Below, piece by piece: positions 44,796-53,207 of a stretch of 64,000 nt of DNA; position 1 is the first letter of the stretch; each line of letters opens with the position of its first letter. The notes under the pieces were generated by a model, which had not been told where the DNA came from, did no database searches, and was given only the letters and a program-made list of their open reading frames with translations. The stretch spans positions 1 to 64,000 of the forward strand of contig NZ_QNVV01000019.1 of NCBI RefSeq assembly GCF_003384725.1, written 5' to 3'. The DNA comes from Chryseobacterium pennipullorum (lineage in GTDB: Bacteria; Bacteroidota; Bacteroidia; Flavobacteriales; Weeksellaceae). Both the position numbers and the translations under genes were made by a program.

Positions 44796-47700
44796 TTACA
44801 TCGTCTCCATTTTGAAGCTCATGCTTTCAATTACTTTCAGAATTGCTTCTACCGTATCCATTGAAGTTAAACAAGGAACACCGTTTTCCACACTCATTCT
44901 TCTGATCTGGAATCCGTCTCTTTCAGCCTGTTTCCCTTTTGTAGTGGTATTTACCACATACTGCACTTTTCCTTTCTGGATCAGGTCGATCAGATTAACA
45001 TCTTCTTCTCCGATTTTGTATCCTATTTTGCAAGGAATTCCTTTCTCTTCAAAGAACTTCGCTGTTCCTTCCGTCGCCCAGATTCTGAATCCTACTTCAT
45101 GGAATCTCGCAGCAAGATCTGCCGCTTCCTGCTTATGCTTATCCGCTACTGTGAACAGGATTGAACCGTGCATAGGAACTTTTCTGCCCGCAGCAACCAA
45201 TCCTTTGTAAAGTGCTTTTTCAAGAGTCGTATCTTTCCCCATAACCTCACCTGTAGATTTCATTTCAGGGCCTAAAGAGATGTCCACTTTTGTTAGCTTA
45301 GAGAAAGAGAATACCGGTACTTTTACAAATACTCCTTCTTTGTTTGGAACCAGTCCGTTTTCGTACCCAAGATCTTTCAGTTTCTGTCCCAGGATTGCCT
45401 TTGTTGCAAGGTTCGCCATCGGAACTTCTGTAATTTTGGATAAGAAAGGAACCGTTCTTGAAGAACGAGGGTTTACTTCGATTACATATACATTTCCTTC
45501 AAAAAGAACGTATTGGATGTTCATTAATCCGATAACTTTTAATCCTTTTGCCAATCTCTTAGTATAATCGACCAAAGTATCAATCTCACTTTGAGAGATA
45601 TTCTGTGGTGGATATACTGCAATAGAGTCTCCGGAGTGAACTCCTGCTCTTTCGATATGCTCCATAATTCCAGGAATCACCACCGTTTCCCCGTCGCAGA
45701 TAGCATCTACTTCAATTTCTTTTCCTACCATGTATTTGTCAACCAAAACAGGGTGTTCAGGGCTTGCGTCTACCGCGTGCTCCATATAGTGAGCCAGCTC
45801 AGCTTCTGCATATACGATTTCCATTGCTCTTCCTCCAAGAACGTAGCTTGGACGAACCAATACCGGATAACCGATTTCGTTAGCAATTTTTATAGCTTCT
45901 TCTTTGGAAGTTGAAGTTCTTCCCTTTGGCTGAGGAATTCCCATCTCCTGAAGTGCTTTTTCAAATTTATCTCTGTTTTCAGCTCTGTCAAGATCTTCCA
46001 ATGAAGTTCCCAGGATCTGTACTCCATGAGAAGCCAGCTTATCTGCAAGGTTGATTGCCGTCTGTCCTCCGAACTGTACCACAACTCCCTTAGGTTTTTC
46101 AAGATCGATGATGTTCATTACATCTTCTTCCGTAAGCGGCTCGAAGTATAATTTATCGGAGATCGAGAAATCTGTAGAAACTGTTTCCGGATTGTTGTTG
46201 ATGATAATCGCTTCGTAACCCATTTCTTTAATCGCCCATACAGAGTGAACTGTTGCGTAGTCAAATTCTACCCCTTGTCCGATTCTGATAGGCCCTGAGC
46301 CCAATACGATGATCTTTTCTTTGTCTGAAACCACACTTTCATTCTCTTCTTCGTAAGTTCCGTAGAAATAAGGTGTTTCACTTTCAAATTCAGCAGCGCA
46401 GGTGTCTACCATTTTGTAAACCGGCATTATTCCGTTTTCTTTTCTGAAGTTGAAAATTTCACGCTCTTTAACATCCCAAAGAACTGCGATGTTGATGTCT
46501 GCAAAACCTAATCTTTTAGCTTCAATTAAAGTTTCTTTATCAAATTTATTTTCAGCGATTACTTTTTCGAAGTCGACTAACTTTTTCAGTTTCCAGATGA
46601 AGAATTTATCAATTTTACTCCATTCTACAATCTGCTCCCAGTCATACCCTCTTCTTAATGCATCTCCAATGATGAATAATCTCTCGTCATCACATACTCT
46701 GATTCTTCTTTCGATCTCTTCAGCAGTAAGAGCCTGAGCCTGTTTTGTTTTTAACCCAAGGTGTTTGATTCCCGTTTCCAGTGAGCGTATTGCTTTCTGC
46801 AAAGATTCTTCAAAGTTTCTTCCGATAGCCATTACTTCACCAGTTGCTTTCATCTGTGTGGAAAGTCTTCTGTCCGCCGTTTCGAATTTATCGAATGGGA
46901 ATCTTGGAAACTTTGTTACCACATAGTCAAGAGCCGGCTCGAAGCAAGCATATGTTTTCCCTGTTACCGGGTTCATAATTTCATCCAGGGTCAATCCTAC
47001 AGCGATCTTAGCAGCAATCTTGGCAATCGGATATCCTGTCGCCTTACTTGCTAACGCTGATGAACGGGAAACCCTCGGGTTTACCTCGATAATATAGTAT
47101 TCAAAAGAATGTGGATCTAAAGCCAGCTGTACGTTACATCCTCCTTCAATTCCTAATGCTCTGATGATCTTTAAAGAAGCATTTCTCAGCAGCTGATATT
47201 CTCTGTCTGAAAGTGTCTGAGAAGGTGCTACTACGATGGAATCACCGGTGTGAACTCCCACCGGATCGATATTTTCCATGTTACAAACCACAATCGCGTT
47301 GTCGTTTGCATCACGCATTACCTCGTATTCAATTTCTTTGAAACCGGCGATTGATTTTTCAATAAGACACTGAGTAACCGGGCTGTGCTTTAATCCCAAT
47401 TCAGCAATCTCTTTCAATTCAGCTTCTGTGGAAGCGATACCACCTCCTGTTCCTCCCATTGTAAAGGCAGGGCGAACAATAACAGGATAACCGATTTCAT
47501 CTGCAAAAGCAATTGCTCCTTCTACCGTATTCACGATATCAGATTCCGGAACCGGTTCGTTCAGTTCTCTCATCAGCTCACGGAAAAGATCTCTGTCTTC
47601 TGCTCTGTTGATGGCAGAAAGCTTCGTTCCCAAGACTTCCACTTTGCATTCTTCAAGAATTCCTGATTTTTCAAGCTCTACCGCCATGTTCAGTCCTGTC

Positions 47701-47978
47701 TGACCTCCCAGTGTTGGCAATAATGCATCCGGACGTTCTTTTCTGATGATGTGGCTTACAAACTGTAATGAAATCGGCTCAATATATACTTTATCAGCGA
47801 TTTCCACATCCGTCATGATCGTTGCAGGATTTGAGTTGATCAAAATTACCTTGTAGCCTTCTTCTTTCAAAGACAGACAAGCCTGCGTTCCTGCGTAATC
47901 AAATTCAGCTGCCTGACCAATGATGATAGGTCCTGAACCGATTACTAAAATTGTTTTTATATCTGTACGTTTTGCCAT
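44796..47978 (-). CDS. carB: Carbamoyl-phosphate synthase large subunit
   Basis: 1060 residues, the full two-part ATP-grasp enzyme: the first half carries the carboxyphosphate site, the second the carbamate kinase site, and the C-terminal about 120 residues are the MGS-like allosteric domain (KHKQEAADLAARFHEVGF). The repeated halves begin VIGSGPIIIGQAAEFDY and VLGSGPIRIGQGVEFDY. With CarA it makes carbamoyl phosphate for PyrB and ArgF'. Separated from carA by the four-helix-bundle gene. Confidence 0.97.
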   Translation of the reverse strand: MAKRTDIKTILVIGSGPIIIGQAAEFDYAGTQACLSLKEEGYKVILINSNPATIMTDVEIADKVYIEPISLQFVSHIIRKERPDALLPTLGGQTGLNMAVELEKSGILEECKVEVLGTKLSAINRAEDRDLFRELMRELNEPVPESDIVNTVEGAIAFADEIGYPVIVRPAFTMGGTGGGIASTEAELKEIAELGLKHSPVTQCLIEKSIAGFKEIEYEVMRDANDNAIVVCNMENIDPVGVHTGDSIVVAPSQTLSDREYQLLRNASLKIIRALGIEGGCNVQLALDPHSFEYYIIEVNPRVSRSSALASKATGYPIAKIAAKIAVGLTLDEIMNPVTGKTYACFEPALDYVVTKFPRFPFDKFETADRRLSTQMKATGEVMAIGRNFEESLQKAIRSLETGIKHLGLKTKQAQALTAEEIERRIRVCDDERLFIIGDALRRGYDWEQIVEWSKIDKFFIWKLKKLVDFEKVIAENKFDKETLIEAKRLGFADINIAVLWDVKEREIFNFRKENGIMPVYKMVDTCAAEFESETPYFYGTYEEENESVVSDKEKIIVLGSGPIRIGQGVEFDYATVHSVWAIKEMGYEAIIINNNPETVSTDFSISDKLYFEPLTEEDVMNIIDLEKPKGVVVQFGGQTAINLADKLASHGVQILGTSLEDLDRAENRDKFEKALQEMGIPQPKGRTSTSKEEAIKIANEIGYPVLVRPSYVLGGRAMEIVYAEAELAHYMEHAVDASPEHPVLVDKYMVGKEIEVDAICDGETVVIPGIMEHIERAGVHSGDSIAVYPPQNISQSEIDTLVDYTKRLAKGLKVIGLMNIQYVLFEGNVYVIEVNPRSSRTVPFLSKITEVPMANLATKAILGQKLKDLGYENGLVPNKEGVFVKVPVFSFSKLTKVDISLGPEMKSTGEVMGKDTTLEKALYKGLVAAGRKVPMHGSILFTVADKHKQEAADLAARFHEVGFRIWATEGTAKFFEEKGIPCKIGYKIGEEDVNLIDLIQKGKVQYVVNTTTKGKQAERDGFQIRRMSVENGVPCLTSMDTVEAILKVIESMSFKMETM

Positions 47979-47993
47979 TTTTCTTTTTTATTA

Positions 47994-48025
47994 GAGTCAA
48001 GAATCTAGAACCAAGAGTCAAGATT
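47994..48025. repeat. Degenerate heptad repeat (left flank of four-helix-bundle gene)
   Basis: AGAGTCAAGAATC-TAGAACCAAGAGTC-type units of about 7 bases (AAGAATC, AAGAACC, AAGAGTC). The reverse complement of this pattern lies at 48401-48446 on the other side of the gene. Confidence 0.6.
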
Positions 48026-48033
48026 ACCAGACT

Positions 48034-48384
48034 TTATTTTAAATTATTTTTGAATGAGTAAATCATTCTTTGAATTTCGGAAACTTTTTTTAATAAGATG
48101 TTTGCTTTTTCTTCTGGTAAAAGATTTAACTCTTTAACCAAAATCAATTGAGTTTGTAATTCAAACGCAGAGCCTAAAGCAATAGCAAGAAAATGATTAA
48201 ACTCTTTATTACTATTTCTTCCAGAACCTTCAGCAATATTAGACGGAATAGAAACGGTACATCTTTTAATCTGTGAAATTAAACCATACTTTTCATCACT
48301 ACTGATCTCCTGACAAATAATGTATATATTTTTTGCCAATGCAATAGATTTTTGCCAGAAAAGTAAGTTTTCAAAGTGGTGCAT
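48034..48384 (-). CDS. Four-helix-bundle protein (23S rRNA IVP/S23 family)
   Basis: 116 residues, all-helical, family of proteins first seen in intervening sequences of 23S rRNA and now found as stand-alone genes. Markers: FENLLFWQKSIALAKNIY and RCTVSIPSNIAEGSGR. Here it is inserted between carA and carB, flanked on both sides by heptad repeats in inverted orientation, which suggests a mobile cassette. Its function is unknown; nucleic-acid or protein binding is possible. Confidence 0.9.
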   Translation of the reverse strand: MHHFENLLFWQKSIALAKNIYIICQEISSDEKYGLISQIKRCTVSIPSNIAEGSGRNSNKEFNHFLAIALGSAFELQTQLILVKELNLLPEEKANILLKKVSEIQRMIYSFKNNLK

Positions 48385-48400
48385 ATATTTTCTATCCTAA

Positions 48401-48446
48401 GTCTTGATTCTTGATTCTTGGTTCTTGGCTCTTAACTCCTGAATCC
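48401..48446. repeat. Degenerate heptad repeat (right flank of four-helix-bundle gene)
   Basis: TCTTGAT, TCTTGAT, TCTTGGT, TCTTGGC units in a row, the reverse complement type of the left flank at 47994-48025. Confidence 0.65.
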
Positions 48447-49519
48447 TACCTTTTAAATTCTTCCATTAAATCGATGAACTCATCAAACAAATAGTTTGCA
48501 TCTTCAGGGCCGGGGCTCGCTTCAGGGTGGTATTGAACGGAGAAGCACGGATGGATTTTATGCTTTAATCCTTCATTGGTTCTGTCGTTCAGGGCGATGT
48601 GTGTTTCGATAAGGTCTGTTCCTTTTAAGCTTTCCTGATCTACAGCATAGCCATGGTTTTGAGAAGTGATCGCAACTGTATTTTTCTCTAAATCTAGTAC
48701 AGGATGGTTTCCGCCTCTGTGCCCGAACTTCAGCTTGAAAGTTTTGGCTCCGCAAGCCAGACCTATCAATTGGTGTCCCAGACAGATTCCGAAAATCGGA
48801 ACTTTTCCAAGCAATCCGCGGATCATATCTAACGCGTGTGGAACATCTTCCGGGTCACCGGGACCGTTTGACAGCATGATACCGTCCGGATCCATCAGTA
48901 ATATTTCTTCAGCAGTTGTATCCTGAGATACTACAATAATATCACAGTTTCTTTGGGAAAGCTCTCTGATGATTCCCAGTTTTGCTCCAAAATCTACCAG
49001 TACAACCTTGAAACCTCTGTTCGGATTAGCGTAAGGCGTCTTGGTAGAAACCGCTTCCACCTGATTGATCGGGAAAGTGGTTGATTTCAGTTCTTCAGCA
49101 GTAGCTGTTTCATCTGCGTCTGCGTTCACAATTTTTCCTTTCACTACTCCGTGGTTACGAAGTACTCTTGTCAATCTTCTTGTATCGATTCCTGAGATTC
49201 CTGAAAGGTTTTTCTTTTTAAATAATTCATCTAAAGTGATCTGAGTACGGAAGTTGGAAGGAAGATCGCAAAGTTCTTTTACGATAAGCCCTTTGATTGC
49301 CGGCTCGATACTTTCATAATCATCACGGTTAATACCATAATTTCCGATAAGCGGATAGGTCATACAAACTATCTGACCGCAATACGATGGGTCAGAAATC
49401 AATTCCTGATATCCTGTCATTCCGGTATTGAAAACTACTTCTCCTGCAGTTTCCAATTCTGCTCCGAAACCTTCTCCATGAAACACTTCACCGGACTCCA
49501 GTATTAATTTTTTCTTCAT
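48446..49519 (-). CDS. carA: Carbamoyl-phosphate synthase small subunit
   Basis: 357 residues. N-terminal small-subunit domain and C-terminal class I glutamine amidotransferase with Cys247 (GICLGHQ) and His331/Glu333 (YHPEA). It delivers ammonia from glutamine to CarB. Together with pyrB on the minus strand it makes a pyrimidine/arginine precursor unit. Confidence 0.97.
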   Translation of the reverse strand: MKKKLILESGEVFHGEGFGAELETAGEVVFNTGMTGYQELISDPSYCGQIVCMTYPLIGNYGINRDDYESIEPAIKGLIVKELCDLPSNFRTQITLDELFKKKNLSGISGIDTRRLTRVLRNHGVVKGKIVNADADETATAEELKSTTFPINQVEAVSTKTPYANPNRGFKVVLVDFGAKLGIIRELSQRNCDIIVVSQDTTAEEILLMDPDGIMLSNGPGDPEDVPHALDMIRGLLGKVPIFGICLGHQLIGLACGAKTFKLKFGHRGGNHPVLDLEKNTVAITSQNHGYAVDQESLKGTDLIETHIALNDRTNEGLKHKIHPCFSVQYHPEASPGPEDANYLFDEFIDLMEEFKR

Positions 49520-49552
49520 TTTTTCTATTTAGATTTTCTATTATTTTATTAA

Positions 49553-49715
49553 CAGGTCGCCTCTACGAGGCTTTGGATGGTTATATCCTCTTATTTCCAT
49601 GGGTTTCACCCATTGCTATGATCAGGTCGCCTCTATGAGGCTTTAGATCGTTATATTCTCTTATTTCCATGGGTTTCACCCCATTGCTGTGATCAGGTCG
49701 CCCCTCCGGGGCTCG
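49553..49715. repeat. REP-like tandem array (about 70-bp units, 2.3 copies)
   Basis: Units start CAGGTCGCCTCTACGAGG at 49553, 49623 and 49694 (the third is partial). Each full unit holds two small palindromes: GCCTC-TAC-GAGGC and ATGGGT-TTC-ACCCAT. It lies between carA and pyrB. Units of this kind resemble REP elements mobilized by RAYT transposases, but no RAYT gene is in the window. Confidence 0.8.
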
Positions 49716-49730
49716 TTGCCTTTTTAGTTT

Positions 49731-50621
49731 CTACTTAAAAACAAACCCTTTTCCTTCTAAAGCTTCTTTCAGAATAGCCATTCTGGCGAAGACCCCGTTT
49801 TGCATTTGTTTGAAGACTCTCGATCTTTCGCACTCAACCAGGTCGGAATCTATTTCTACTCCTCTGTTGATGGGTGCCGGATGCATGATGATCGCTTCTT
49901 TTTTCATTGCTTTTTCTCTTTCCTTCGTGAGACCATATCTTTTATGATATTCCGAAGCAGTGAAGCTCATAGCCGCATCATGTCTTTCGTGCTGGATTCT
50001 CAATAACATGAGAACGTCCACTTCAGCGATTAGCTCGTCTACCGAGAGATAGGTTCCGTTGATCAGAGCTCCTTCATCAAACCATTGTTCAGGGCCTGAA
50101 AAATATACTTTGGCGCCCAGCCTTCTTAATGCCTCTGCATTTGAGTTGGCAACACGGCTGTGTTTTACATCTCCAACAATTCCTACCTTCAGTCCCTCAA
50201 ATTTTCCGAATTCCTGATAGATCGTCAGCAGATCCAGCATACATTGAGATGGGTGGTTTCCCGTTCCGTCTCCTCCATTGATCACCGGAATGTTAATATT
50301 TTTCAGTTCTTCAAAGTATCGGTCTTTTTTATCCCGGATGACCACCAGGTTTACGCCTATACTTTCAATTGTCTTTACCGTATCATAGAGACTTTCACCT
50401 TTGTTTACCGAACTGTGTGATGCATCAAAAGGAACTACCTGAAGTCCCAGCTTTCTTTCTGCAAGATCAAAACTTGTTTTCGTTCTTGTACTGTCTTCGA
50501 AGAAAAGGTTTGAGCAAAAAACTTCTCCTTCAATTTTAGCAGTTTTACCGTTCGCAAAAGCCAGTGCTTCTGTCAGTATACTGTTGATTCTCTCCGTGCT
50601 TAGTTCTGTAATCGTAAACAT
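49731..50621 (-). CDS. pyrB: Aspartate carbamoyltransferase catalytic subunit
   Basis: 296 residues. Carbamoyl-phosphate site EDSTRTKTS (Ser44-Thr47) and HPSQCMLDLLTI aspartate-side segment. Catalyses the first committed step of pyrimidine synthesis. No pyrI follows, so it is the stand-alone type. The start codon lies 22 bases after a terminator hairpin that is overlapped by a leader ORF, indicating attenuation control. Confidence 0.95.
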   Translation of the reverse strand: MFTITELSTERINSILTEALAFANGKTAKIEGEVFCSNLFFEDSTRTKTSFDLAERKLGLQVVPFDASHSSVNKGESLYDTVKTIESIGVNLVVIRDKKDRYFEELKNINIPVINGGDGTGNHPSQCMLDLLTIYQEFGKFEGLKVGIVGDVKHSRVANSNAEALRRLGAKVYFSGPEQWFDEGALINGTYLSVDELIAEVDVLMLLRIQHERHDAAMSFTASEYHKRYGLTKEREKAMKKEAIIMHPAPINRGVEIDSDLVECERSRVFKQMQNGVFARMAILKEALEGKGFVFK

Positions 50622-50641
50622 AATTCTTTAATTTTTGAGCA

Positions 50642-50670
50642 TAAAAAAAGCGAAGACAAGATCTTCGCTT
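50642..50670 (-). terminator. pyrB attenuator terminator
   Basis: On the minus strand AAGCGAAGA pairs with TCTTCGCTT (perfect 9 bp, 5-base loop) followed by a run of seven T's, located directly before pyrB. Its first arm overlaps the stop codon of the leader ORF, so translation of the leader and folding of the terminator would compete. Confidence 0.8.
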
Positions 50671-50740
50671 AATAACAATAAATATCGTAAAGGGCGCTTT
50701 CGCCCGGTAAATCTAATGATATAAATGCTTTTTTATTCAT
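50669..50740 (-). CDS. pyr leader peptide (candidate)
   Basis: 23-codon frame starting ATG 50740: MNKKAFISLDLPGESALYD then IYCY and stop TAA. It begins within a few bases of the predicted transcription start and ends inside the attenuator stem. The 3' part of the RNA is U-rich (CTTTACGATATTTATTG), which recalls the UTP-sensitive pausing/translation coupling of the enterobacterial pyrBI leader. A small GGGCG-AAAG-CGCCC hairpin lies in the middle. No sign of a PyrR-binding consensus was recognized. Confidence 0.6.
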   Translation of the reverse strand: MNKKAFISLDLPGESALYDIYCY

Positions 50741-50746
50741 TAGGTG

Positions 50747-50777
50747 CAAAGATACAAAAATTTCACGAACCTACAAA
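50747..50777 (-). promoter_or_regulatory. pyr operon promoter
   Basis: On the minus strand TTTG (50774-50777), then 19 bases, then TATCTTTG (50747-50754), an exact fit to the Bacteroidetes consensus TTTG-N19-TAnnTTTG. Predicted transcription start is within about 7 bases of the leader ATG at 50740. Confidence 0.8.
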
Positions 50778-50835
50778 AACAAAGTTTGAAATAAATTAAA
50801 AACCTCAGTATTTCCTTATTCTCATTTTAAATTAA

Positions 50836-50843
50836 TATTTTTG
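50836..50843 (+). promoter_or_regulatory. Possible -7 box of the Lrp/AsnC gene
   Basis: TATTTTTG, 20 bases before the ATG at 50864. The expected -33 TTTG is only weakly matched. Confidence 0.45.
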
Positions 50844-50863
50844 TTAAATCTCAAATTTATTTT

Positions 50864-51325
50864 ATGGATTTAAAAGACAAAATGATTCTAAGCATTATTC
50901 AGGAGGATTCTACATTATCTGTTAAGGAAATTTCCGAAAAGATTGGTCTTACCTTTACTCCTACGTATGAGCGCATCAAGCAGTTGGAGAAAAACGGAAT
51001 CATTGAAAAATACGTTGGTCTTTTAAACCGTGAAAAGCTGGGCCTTAATATTATCGTTTACTGCAATGTTCGTCTGAAAGAGCAATCCAAAAAAGTACTG
51101 GAGACTTTCGAGAAAAACATTTCAAAGTACGATGAAGTCCAGGAGATCACCAGTCTGTCCGGAGAATATGATTATATGCTGAAAATTGTTGCAAAAGATA
51201 TTAATTCCTACAATGATTTTGCGGTGAGTGTTATTTCAAACCTACCCAATATCGGACAATACCACAGCTCCATTGTCCTTCATGAAGTAAAAAAATCCAC
51301 CAAGTTTAAAATTGACCTGGAATAA
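50864..51325 (+). CDS. Lrp/AsnC-family transcriptional regulator
   Basis: 153 residues: N-terminal winged HTH (about 5-60, LSVKEISEKIGLTFTPTYERIKQLEKNG) and C-terminal RAM ligand-binding/oligomerization domain. Amino-acid-responsive regulators of this type are often local. It is divergent from the pyr operon and convergent with argH, so control of one of these is plausible but not shown. Confidence 0.92.
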   Translation: MDLKDKMILSIIQEDSTLSVKEISEKIGLTFTPTYERIKQLEKNGIIEKYVGLLNREKLGLNIIVYCNVRLKEQSKKVLETFEKNISKYDEVQEITSLSGEYDYMLKIVAKDINSYNDFAVSVISNLPNIGQYHSSIVLHEVKKSTKFKIDLE

Positions 51326-51339
51326 GTTCCTTTATTTTT

Positions 51340-51467
51340 AAACCATTAAGAACCTTTAAGAGGTGAAGAATAATTAAGGAATTCGCAAGCGAATTTTAAA
51401 ACGATGCGGCTAAAAAATCGCAGCTATTCTTTAACTTATCTTAAAGGCTTCATCTCCCTTAGCGGTT
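51340..51467. repeat. Palindromic intergenic element, copy 1
   Basis: Begins AACCATTAAG and ends CTTAGCGGTT; inner parts CCTTTAAG and CTTAAAGG also pair, and a perfect AATTCGC-AA-GCGAATT hairpin lies inside. Confidence 0.6.
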
Positions 51468-51504
51468 CAGTATAATCAATCATCAAATTCAAAGAGCGGA
51501 ATAA

Positions 51505-51629
51505 AATCTAACCATTAAGATCACTCAGGCAACAAGATTTATTAAAGATTCACAACGAAAAGGGCGCAGACTAAAGTAATTTCATTCTGCTGATAAGCCT
51601 TAGTGTTTATCACCTTAATGGTTTAGATT
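51505..51629. repeat. Palindromic intergenic element, copy 2
   Basis: AATCTAACCATTAAG at the left end pairs with CTTAATGGTTTAGATT at the right end apart from one base. The right end abuts the argH stop codon. Confidence 0.65.
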
Positions 51630-52934
51630 CTAACCCAATAATTTATTCTTCAGTTTATTGAACTGGTATTCTATCTTATCCAGACAAAGGTTCCCGATGC
51701 TCCCCTGATGGGTATGATCAAGTCCTCCCGGTTCAAATTCAAACTCATTATTTTCAATTTCCTGCCCCACTTTTACATAGGCATCCCGGAAAGAGCTTCC
51801 GCTTTTCACTTCCTCATTGATTTTCTCTACACTGAAAAGGTATTTGTACTTTTCATCTTCCAGAATTCCGTCTTTCACTTGAATATTAGGCAGTGTATAG
51901 CTTAAAATCTCCAGACATTCTTTCAGAGAGTCAATTGCCGGAAAGAGAATCTCCTTTGTCAATTGTACATCCCGATGATATCCGGAAGGCAGGTTATTCG
52001 TCAGTAGGATCAGCTCATTTGGTAAAGCCTGAATTCTGTTGCATCGTGCACGGACAAGCTCAAAAATATCCGGATTCTTCTTGTGCGGCATAATGCTGCT
52101 CCCTGTCGTAAATTCTTTGGGAAAGCTGATGAAATCAAAATTCTGATTCAGGTACAGACAAACATCGTATGCAAACTTACCAAGGGTTCCGGCTAATGTA
52201 GCCATCGACATTGCCAGTAGTTTTTCAGACTTTCCACGGGTCATCTGAGCGTACACAGAGTTATAATTCATCGACTGAAAACCTAGATTATAAGTGGTAC
52301 TCTCACGGTTTATTGGAAAAGAAGAACCATATCCCGCTGCCGATCCCAATGGATTTTTATTGAGGATATTCTTAACCGAAAACAACATTTCCACATCATC
52401 CAGAAGAGCTTCAGCATAGGCTCCAAACCATAATCCGAAAGAGGAAGGCATCGCGATCTGTAAATGGGTATATCCCGGAAGCAAAACATTTTTATGCTGA
52501 TCTGCCAGTTGAATCAGAATCTGGAAAAACTCATCCGTAAGGGCTGTGATCTCCCGGATCTCATCCAGTAAATACAGCTTTATGTCCAATAAAACCTGAT
52601 CATTTCTCGATCTTGCCGTATGGATCTTCTTTCCTGTATCGCCCAGTTTTTCAATCAGGATCGATTCTATCTGAGAATGGATATCCTCAGCTTCTTTATC
52701 AATTTCAAAAACCCCATCTTCAATTGTATTTAAAATTTCGTTTAAAACAGACAGCATGTGCTCTGATTCTTCACCGGAGATGATTCCAGTTTCTGCAAGC
52801 ATTGTACAATGTGCCATTGAGCCTTTAACATCATATTTTGCTAAACGTTCGTCGAAGTCAAGATCTTTCCCTACGGTAAAGTTATTGACTAATATATTGG
52901 TGGCAAGGTCATCCTTCTGCCATATCTTTTTCAT
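51630..52934 (-). CDS. argH: Argininosuccinate lyase
   Basis: 434 residues. Fumarase-superfamily signature GSSIMPHKKNPD (278-289). Last step of arginine synthesis, giving arginine and fumarate. It is the last gene of the minus-strand arg cluster, 273 bases from argE, so it may have its own promoter. Length normal. Confidence 0.97.
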   Translation of the reverse strand: MKKIWQKDDLATNILVNNFTVGKDLDFDERLAKYDVKGSMAHCTMLAETGIISGEESEHMLSVLNEILNTIEDGVFEIDKEAEDIHSQIESILIEKLGDTGKKIHTARSRNDQVLLDIKLYLLDEIREITALTDEFFQILIQLADQHKNVLLPGYTHLQIAMPSSFGLWFGAYAEALLDDVEMLFSVKNILNKNPLGSAAGYGSSFPINRESTTYNLGFQSMNYNSVYAQMTRGKSEKLLAMSMATLAGTLGKFAYDVCLYLNQNFDFISFPKEFTTGSSIMPHKKNPDIFELVRARCNRIQALPNELILLTNNLPSGYHRDVQLTKEILFPAIDSLKECLEILSYTLPNIQVKDGILEDEKYKYLFSVEKINEEVKSGSSFRDAYVKVGQEIENNEFEFEPGGLDHTHQGSIGNLCLDKIEYQFNKLKNKLLG

Positions 52935-53207
52935 ATGTAATGATTTAAAATATTAATTGGTTTTGACATGCCCGGCAAGGCATTCCTTAAAATTATTATT
53001 AACTATAAAAAAACATTTCCTTATTTAAAAGTTTCGTTTCTAATCTTTCTTTTTGCATAAATCCTTATTAAAAACTTAAACTTCTTGCCTGCCAGGCGCT
53101 GTCAAAACATTTATTTGGAAGTTATAAATTAATGATTAGAGGTTAGTTATACCCTTTATTCGGTCTTTTTGCTACTAACTTCTCCTATCTAACTTCTAGC
53201 TTCTCTC

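Noticed and set aside
49553..49715. Possible CRISPR array or riboswitch
   Set aside because: Only 2.3 tandem units with internal palindromes, no spacers, no known aptamer pattern.
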